Notes under the pieces: generated by a model
The model's input: only the letters and a program-made list of their open reading frames with translations
What the model was told of the DNA's origin: nothing
Database searches by the model: none
Made by a program: the position numbers and the translations under genes
Part shown: in pieces, positions 58,494 through 64,000 of the stretch
Numbering within the stretch: the first letter of the stretch is position 1
Layout: every line of letters begins with the position of its first letter
Source of the DNA: Labyrinthula sp. Ha
Taxonomy: Eukaryota > Sar > Bigyra > Labyrinthulida > Labyrinthulaceae
Assembly: GCA_015227615.1 (NCBI GenBank)
Contig: JAALGZ010000003.1
Location: 992,001 to 1,056,000, forward strand
Length of the DNA: 64,000 nucleotides
Direction of reading: 5' to 3'

Positions 58494-61379
58494 AAAAGCT
58501 TCAAATCACATCAGAAATATGGGTAAAGCGTATATATATATTAGAAAGAGAACTATCAGTAGAACATCTGGTACTGAAAAAAAACAGAAGAAGACGAGTC
58601 TTTGTTCTATGCTCTAGAGAATGTATTTAAAAGTTGTATGAAGTGAGACCAAGAAGTAGTTTGTCTTCAGATAATCATTTAATATGCCGAATGGAAAGGA
58701 ACAAATAGATCCATGTGGCCGCACCCGTGACCACTGATGGAAACTTACCTAACATTAAGCTGGACAAATTCTACATAACTGAAATTTAACAGTTATCTTA
58801 CCCCACTACATGGTAAGCTAGAAAGGAAGTACTATCTTTTTTGGACAGAGAATCTCTTACCGACTTTATTATTTGCTTCAAGAGAACAAGGATTAGAGAC
58901 CATATCATAGAAACTAATGAGTGGCTGGGTGCAATTATATACCTTTGCGTCAAATCACATGGTGTGGATCCGGACAACATAAAAGATACAATGACACAAT
59001 TGAAGGATATTTTGAAGGTCCATAGCAAAAACTTGCTTAACCATGGCCATAGTAGTCTATAAAAGGAGGTAAAGTTTCCCATCAACTCTGAAAGTAGGAA
59101 TCAAGCGATACAGGCGCTCTTGGTAAAAGGCCGTGAAATTTTGGTACCAAAACGAGAACCTATTGAAAATATTCAGAAATTTTCGTCATATGGGCTAATA
59201 AAAATATTAAAACACGTTTTCAAATGGATCAGACCAATTGAATTGATATATTCAGTGGATTTAGAAATTTTCAAGAATTCTGTAGAAAGTTAAAGGAGTG
59301 TGCATCAATAGAGGGTGTAAAGGTAAGGATCAGAAAGGAAGAATCAAAACAAAAGTTCCACTTAGGAGTAAAGATGTTGAGTAACCTGTAAACTAATTAA
59401 AGTCAAAAAGTTCAAATATATTAACAGATGAGAGAAAACCAAAGGAGTTATTCTGTATAACACTAAATAAGGTATCAGATTTGCTGCGCAAATGCTTGAA
59501 ATATGATGAACTCAATAATCCGCGGCTAGTATTTAACTTAAAAATACAATGTCGGCTACTCAAGCAACGAAAATAGCTTAACAGCCAAAAATCATAGGAT
59601 CAAGAAATAACAGAAATTGTGAAATAAGATCATATCGTTTTATTCTTTTGCAGAGAATAGTTGCCGCGAGCGTCTCATTGTGTCTAGATATGGGGCAGAA
59701 ATATGCAGAGCAACGTGCGAGTATATTTAATCTCGGCGCAGGTTAAATCATTAGACAAGAAAACTTACTTAAGATTCACTTCACTAAATCTTTTTTTCTC
59801 TTAAGAACCTCTGTATACAGATAGTGGATAAACATTTAATCCCCGCCATTGAGACCGGGGAGGTGCAGATTTGAGTATATTTAGATGGAACAAACCAGGT
59901 ATGTATAGAGATTGGGGAAGTTATTATGGCAGATGACACCAATGTAAACTTCATATGCCCAGCAAAGGCTATGATTTTCAACAAGTATAAATTTCAGGAT
60001 CAAGTGATAAAAAAATTCTTGTAATGAAATAAACTTATTGAACCCGTACAAAGAGACTAAACATCATCACTAATGTTTTTCCCATTAATCAAACCCAAAG
60101 CCTGGTAGATATGAGATAAAAGCTGCCAGGGAAAATTTTATATCATCTGCAGTTAAACTAGTAGCGAAAACTTTACGCAAATGAAGATCTCGGCATCTAG
60201 ATAAGGAATGGATTTTGTTTATTAAACCTTGCTTCACAGCGATGTGGTAACAGCTGAGGCAAATGACAAATAAGATGCCTTCAAGAACAACCTAAACGAA
60301 AAGCTTATGGTTCTTACTGACCGAGTTATGTTTATAGCCATACTCAGCAATAATTTGTTGATCCATGGTGCAGTATGTAGGTAGCTGAAGAGTTGTTCAA
60401 GCACCACAATTTTATGAATTATAGGAGGAAGGGGAAAATAAGAAGGTTAGTTACAGAGTTACACAGAATTTTTGTCCATATAAACCGTTGCCACTCGATC
60501 ATATGGACAATGCAGTATTTCAATTATATAAGAAGTGAGAGTAGCTCTGTTTTGGGGTCGGATTTCTTGTACACTAAGAGCAGGGACCGCATTTTAGTTC
60601 TGGATGGCAATGTAACTCGCAGTACCAGCATTAAGCTCTGTGAGAGATGAAGGGTAATTTCAGTAATCAGCGTATTAACGTACTAGCTCAGCTAGTGATG
60701 GCTGAGGCCGAAGTTATTCTAACAATTGAAATAGTGACGCATTTTGTAAACATTTTGGTTCAAGAGAAGACGTGCTCAATCAAGAAGTATGTGGCAAGAT
60801 TAACTAAGAAACTACAAGATATAGTGAAAAGGACCGAGAAGGTTAATATATATGTACTTTTTACTTTTAATGGAGTGCTAGTTTTTGCTATGTCGTTTGA
60901 CGAGACGAATAATACATTGAAGCTGGAGAACGAACACATGTGCTTTGAAAAAGTTATCTATCTTTGACGAAGTGCTCCGATTAGAGTCAACCTATCAAAT
61001 GAGCCTGGAAGTTACAATTCTTCAGAGAAACAAGGCATTTTCTCTGACGCCATTGATATAGATCCTCCATGGTGAGCGCTGGTCTGAAATCCTACCAGTG
61101 GCCATCGGAGAACTACAACAGAATGAAATTTTAGGGAATCCAATTTAGGTACATGTTGGACCCAGTTTTCTATGTATATGAAGTCATTTGAATGGTAGAG
61201 GGGGCTTAACCGTATTTTAAAAAGTTATTGGTTGATTTAAAGCTGTAAGTTGTAGATACTGCCACCTTGACTAAGCGGTCAGAGCAGGGGAATCTACAAG
61301 CTCACCTGGACAGGCGCTCAAAAGAGCCAAAGATCAATGGTTTGTAACGAAAAATCTCAACTTTATATAGAAACAAACA

Positions 61380-61748
61380 TCTAATTGTTTAGGGCTGCTT
61401 GTAATATTTCCCCCGTAGATAAAGCAATCTAGGGAGCTTGATACAATACACGAGATGTATGAAAACTCCTTTTCCAATAAAGCTAGATTTGGTGAATATT
61501 TTGCTATACCTTGGAATGCACGAATGAGCTGGTTGTAGTCGGGGGACAAACTTTCCAATGGTTTTGTGCTTCCAAAGGATAATTATTGATAGGCTGAGTT
61601 GTTTTAGTATATGGTCATGTATGTGTTTGTTTATCACAGACTTATTCTTCATTAAGCCACGTCATTAGTGTAACATAGTTGTAATAAGTTAACAGTTAAT
61701 ACAATTCCAATAAAAAAGTCTTGCACAAAGAACTGGAACTGTGGTCAC
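61380..61748 (+). repeat. Probable 3' LTR of the ancient element
   Basis: The right end (61623-61748) aligns with 58367-58493; the remainder is aligned only loosely, so the start is approximate. Confidence 0.4.
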
Positions 61749-61848
61749 GCTCAAAATAAAAAGACTAACCGTTCCTTCTTATTAGATTTACCCCCAACGC
61801 AATATCTAAGAATAGGTCAGTTGATTTTTCGCTTCCGGTTTATTCAAT

Positions 61849-62520
61849 ATGAGCTATTTTCACAAAGTTCCCGAAGCGTCTACGTTGCGTGAAGAAACAT
61901 TACAAGCCGCTGAAGAATACTTTCTATGCTTGGAAAACTCCCCAAGCTTTCTGTCGATTATTTCTATTATTACACCAAATAAGAAACCCCTTGATAATAT
62001 TCCCAGGACCAAACCCTGCACCATTTGTATCAGTTTCGCTGAGCTCACTGAAGAAATGTTTGATGAATGGCGTTCCTCTTCCAGTTGTCTCGAACTAATG
62101 GAACAAAGTTTTTACTGTTTAATGTACTGTACTGTATTTCCTTTGTGTTTATGTTTATCTTGTCATAACTTGTATGATGGCACATATGAATCTTTATTTC
62201 CAACTAAACTTGATCTTATTCGTTTATGCTTTGTTTTGTATCAAGAAGGAATTTTTATTTATAGGAGAAAACTGCCAGAAGTGAAATATAAGTATTGTTG
62301 TCATATTTTGGATTACGCAGAGTACGAGGAATATTCTCCTAGTTCAACTTTTCTCACCTGGGACGAAACTTTACTCGGTCAAAATTCCGTGGCAATTATC
62401 AAGGGAGCAAAAAAATTGTTCACAATAGACATTGGAGGGACCAATTATACTATTAGAGAGGAAACGTACGATATTTTGATTAGAAATATGCAAGAATATG
62501 GCGGAGAAGACCATGTTTGA
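61849..62520 (+). CDS. MSYF-family orphan membrane protein, copy 4 (intact)
   Basis: An intact 223-residue single-exon gene. The N-terminus MSYFHKVPEASTLREETL, a FLSIISIITPNKKPLDNIPR block, Cys-rich CTIC, a hydrophobic run (about 92-112, YCLMYCTVFPLCLCLSC), YDGTYE in place of DDTF, KLDLIRLCFVLYQEGIFIYRR, CC and YSPSSTFLTWDE follow the order of the copy at 16174. The terminal helix is replaced by IREETYDILIRNMQ and ends EDHV, keeping the terminal valine. It has lost the HRR motif and is the most divergent intact copy. The start codon lies about 100 bp after the end of an old LTR remnant, which may have supplied promoter sequence. The stop is TGA. Confidence 0.83.
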   Translation: MSYFHKVPEASTLREETLQAAEEYFLCLENSPSFLSIISIITPNKKPLDNIPRTKPCTICISFAELTEEMFDEWRSSSSCLELMEQSFYCLMYCTVFPLCLCLSCHNLYDGTYESLFPTKLDLIRLCFVLYQEGIFIYRRKLPEVKYKYCCHILDYAEYEEYSPSSTFLTWDETLLGQNSVAIIKGAKKLFTIDIGGTNYTIREETYDILIRNMQEYGGEDHV

Positions 62521-62784
62521 CTATAACTCCTGCTGTCTCCTTTCCAGTAACTTTTTTTGTAATCAGAAGTTTTATGAACCAACTGTATACTCTTTGGTGA
62601 AAAAAGCTAGCTTTTTTTTCTCTTCTTTAGTTAAACTTCTTCTACCTTTTCTTATTATTAAGATGATGCGCTTTTCTCAAATTTATTATTAAAATTTTCA
62701 GCCTGACAACTCTGTGTTCAAATAGGTAGGTTTTTAGTATTTTTATCAATATTATTTTCACAGAGTTTATTGAGCTGTTTAAGG

Positions 62785-63356
62785 ATGGAAAAGAAAAAAG
62801 AAAAAAAAACAATTCGATATTCAAATGGTGCTAGCTATTGTGGAACAGTGTTAAGAAGTGGTTTAAAATGCCTGGAAAATATAGATGGTTCTTTAGAGAA
62901 ACCTTTTGAACAAGGTGAACTGGTAAATAAAAAGTGGGAGTTTTCTTATGAAGGTAAGTTTAACTCTATGGGCGAGTTTCACGGTAGTGGAGATCTTCTA
63001 GAATATAAAGGGTAAAAAAATACTTGTATTCAAGTGATAGTGGTTTTAAAAGAGGTGAACTTCATGGCTTTGGTAGCTTGAGAGAACCAGGAGGTAATTT
63101 AAGAGAGGTACTATATCGTAAAAATAGAATAATTGGAGATCCTTCTTCTTTCATCAATAAAATGATTCGTATCAAAGTTGGTAATGTTTGGAGAACTGCT
63201 TTAGTTGAAAAAAGAGAAGAAAGCAATCCAAAAAAGTTTTTATTAAACTTTTGTGATTTCTGTTTTAACCAACATAAAAAGAAAAAATCGGTGTTCTTAG
63301 ATTTAGAAGAGTTCGAAGTATATTCTAATTTTACTCTACAAGCTATTGATATTTAG
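62785..63356 (+). CDS. MORN-repeat protein with C-terminal Tudor/SH3-like domain, two exons
   Basis: The exons are 62785-63011 and 63035-63356, joined across a 23-nt intron to give 182 residues. The ATG at 62785 starts MEKKKEKKTIRYSNGASYCG. MORN-type repeats (Y-x-G-x-F-x-G-x-x-H/GxG) run through FSYEGKFNSMGEFHGSGDL, YKGDSGFKRGELHGFGSL and REVLYRKNRI. The intron falls inside the second of these and its removal completes the repeat. From about residue 122, MIRIKVGNVWRTALVEK then FLLNFCDF...VFLDLEEFEVY resemble a small Tudor/SH3-like barrel. MORN proteins usually act as membrane- or cytoskeleton-linked scaffolds; the partner here is unknown. The stop TAG (63354-63356) is one base from the stop of the converging gene. 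Confidence 0.75.
63012..63034 (+). other. 23-nt spliceosomal intron of the MORN gene
   Basis: It begins GTAAAAAAATAC and ends TGTATTCAAG. Removal turns GAATATAAAGG plus TGATAGTGG into EYKGDSG in frame. Unspliced, the frame ends at the TAA inside the donor site. Confidence 0.85.
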
Positions 63357-63357
63357 T

Positions 63358-64000
63358 CTAAGGTATTAAAGGAGTGTTTTCGTCTACAAAATCATCTAAC
63401 TGCGAAAAGTCTACATTTTCATATTTTTCTTGATCAATAGGCGAAAAACTTAAAACAAAAAGACAAACACAAAAAATCATATAAAAACCACGTAGAATAT
63501 GAATAGTTTCTCCACCTCTTAAAACACTATATTCACAGAAAATAACAACTTGAATAAGAAACTCTGATATCCAAAATCCACGCAACCCAATATAATGTTG
63601 CTTTAATCTTCTACCATTGCTAACATGAAGGAGCAAAAGACTTGAGAGCCAACAAAGTGCAGTTAGCAATAAACCAAGTTTATTTGATATCGACTGAAAT
63701 TCTTTCTTCTCACAAAGAAGTAAGGCAAGAATAATTAGAAATGAAAATATTGACAATAGAGTTTTTAATGTATATGTTGTGCTGTGGGTTGGATTTATCT
63801 AAATTAAAGAAGAAGATAAACTATACAAGTGGGTGGTGTTGTGTTTGCTTTATAGCTCTCGGCAGAACTACGAAAAGGAAGAGTATGGCAACAGGAATCT
63901 CCAAGAAAGTTGAACAGGCACATAAAGTTAGAGAGTATATATCATTTTGCACAATTGGGCCCTAATAGATTAGAACAATGAGGCGAATTACCCACCCGAA
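63358..64000 (-). CDS. ABCC/MRP TMD0-like membrane protein, 5' end beyond the window
   Basis: The exons on the minus strand are 63992-64000 (partial), 63827-63961 and 63358-63798, joined in phase 0 through 30-nt and 28-nt introns. The product is several hydrophobic helices: CSTFLEIPVAILFLFVVLP, TLLSIFSFLIILALLLC, NKLGLLLTALCWLSSLLLL, LRGFWISEFLIQVVIFC and FYMIFCVCLFVLSF, then an acidic tail DFVDENTPLIP. Five helices, a Trp-Gly entry (FGW|GPIV), an RR...L..FW pattern and the tail match TMD0 plus the start of the L0 linker of ABCC/MRP transporters. The ABC core should follow, but the gene stops here and the next bases belong to the MORN gene. Either it is a free-standing TMD0 module or a rearranged gene. 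There is no ATG at the apparent start of the last exon, supporting splicing. Confidence 0.6.
63799..63826 (-). other. 28-nt intron of the TMD0-like gene
   Basis: On the minus strand it begins GTATAGTTT and ends with the pyrimidine-rich CTTTAATTTAG. It joins ...CACCCACTT to ATAAATCCAACC in phase 0; both flanks are open and membrane-protein-like, and the unspliced frame meets a stop at once. Confidence 0.65.
63962..63991 (-). other. 30-nt intron of the TMD0-like gene
   Basis: On the minus strand it begins GTAATTCGCC and ends TAATCTATTAG; a branch-point-like CTAAT lies 10 bases before the acceptor. It joins TTCGGGTGG to GGCCCAATTGTG in phase 0. Only nine bases of the upstream exon are in the window, so support is weaker. 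Confidence 0.5.

Larger units (their letters stand above)
58130..61748 (+). mobile_element. Ancient LTR retrotransposon remnant
   Basis: Two diverged direct repeats bracket about 3.1 kb: 58367-58493 aligns with 61623-61748 at roughly two-thirds identity by eye (shared GTGTTT, ACTTATT, CATTAA, TCATT, TAACAT, AGTTAA, TTAATAC, AACTG-AACTGTG). I read these as the 3' parts of the two LTRs. Between them, plus-strand protein-like stretches remain, including a Gag-like helix-rich piece near 58.84-59.06 kb and a piece near 60.5 kb containing SVLGSDFL, reminiscent of the end of a retroviral-type protease. It is heavily broken and very old. The family (perhaps Ty3/Gypsy-like) is not certain. It ends about 100 bp before the MSYF gene at 61849. 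Confidence 0.5.

Noticed and set aside
1-64000. Ciliate-type origin suggested by the very short introns.
   Set aside because: TAA, TAG and TGA all terminate clear genes, which excludes most ciliate codes; a standard-code heterotrich cannot be formally excluded, but its introns are typically 15-16 nt and its genes densely packed.
1-64000. CRISPR arrays, rRNA genes, bacterial operons or ribosome-binding sites.
   Set aside because: No regularly spaced repeat array and no rRNA signature was seen; gene structure is eukaryotic throughout.

Overview
The window is A+T-rich eukaryotic nuclear DNA: roughly two-thirds A+T by eye, sparse genes, long gene-free gaps, a nuclear-type tRNA gene, LTR and non-LTR retroelements, a mitochondrial-type kinase and a replication clamp-loader subunit. 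TAA, TAG and TGA all end clear genes, so the code looks standard. Most genes are single-exon, but three contain extremely short GT-AG introns (23, 23, 28, 30 and 31 nt) that must be removed to give continuous, family-conserved proteins. The lineage is not fixed by the sequence: a protist or unicellular alga with residual ultra-short introns fits best.

Left part (1-17 kb). Three same-strand members of an unrecognised family of about 215-225 residues, here called the MSYF family, start at 52, 7921 and 16174. The first has a broken or spliced frame, the second is a dead copy and the third is intact. A strongly diverged relic lies on the opposite strand at 9.4-10.0 kb, and a fourth MSYF gene (intact) sits at 61.85 kb. 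Between them lie a decayed LINE reverse transcriptase (about 11.05-12.3 kb) and a retroelement relic with a zinc knuckle (about 14.9-15.96 kb).

Central core (17.7-24.4 kb). This part holds an ADP-ribosylglycohydrolase-like gene with two tiny introns, a head-to-head tRNA-Pro(TGG), a decayed gene of unknown function, CTF18 (the large subunit of the alternative clamp loader) and, converging on it, a mitochondrial PDK/BCKDK-type kinase. A Ty1/Copia element with unusually short 78-bp LTRs and a perfect 5-bp target duplication follows at 26.7-30.9 kb.

Right part (30.9-64 kb). After about 7 kb without recognisable genes come a minimal HSF-type DNA-binding protein (38.1 kb) and a zinc-ribbon protein (39.4 kb) with a heat-shock-element-like site upstream. 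Two same-strand 7-transmembrane receptor-like paralogues of exactly equal length (48.3 and 53.6 kb) follow. An ancient LTR element (58.1-61.75 kb) ends about 100 bp before the fourth MSYF gene. The window closes with a MORN-repeat protein gene and a convergent gene for an ABCC/MRP TMD0-like membrane module, their stop codons separated by one base.

There is no operon-like logic. The likely undescribed content is the MSYF family (a membrane hairpin followed by what may be a PH-like domain), the GPCR-like orphan pair, and the ultra-short intron class, including a possible case of coding sequence turned into an intron in the first MSYF gene.
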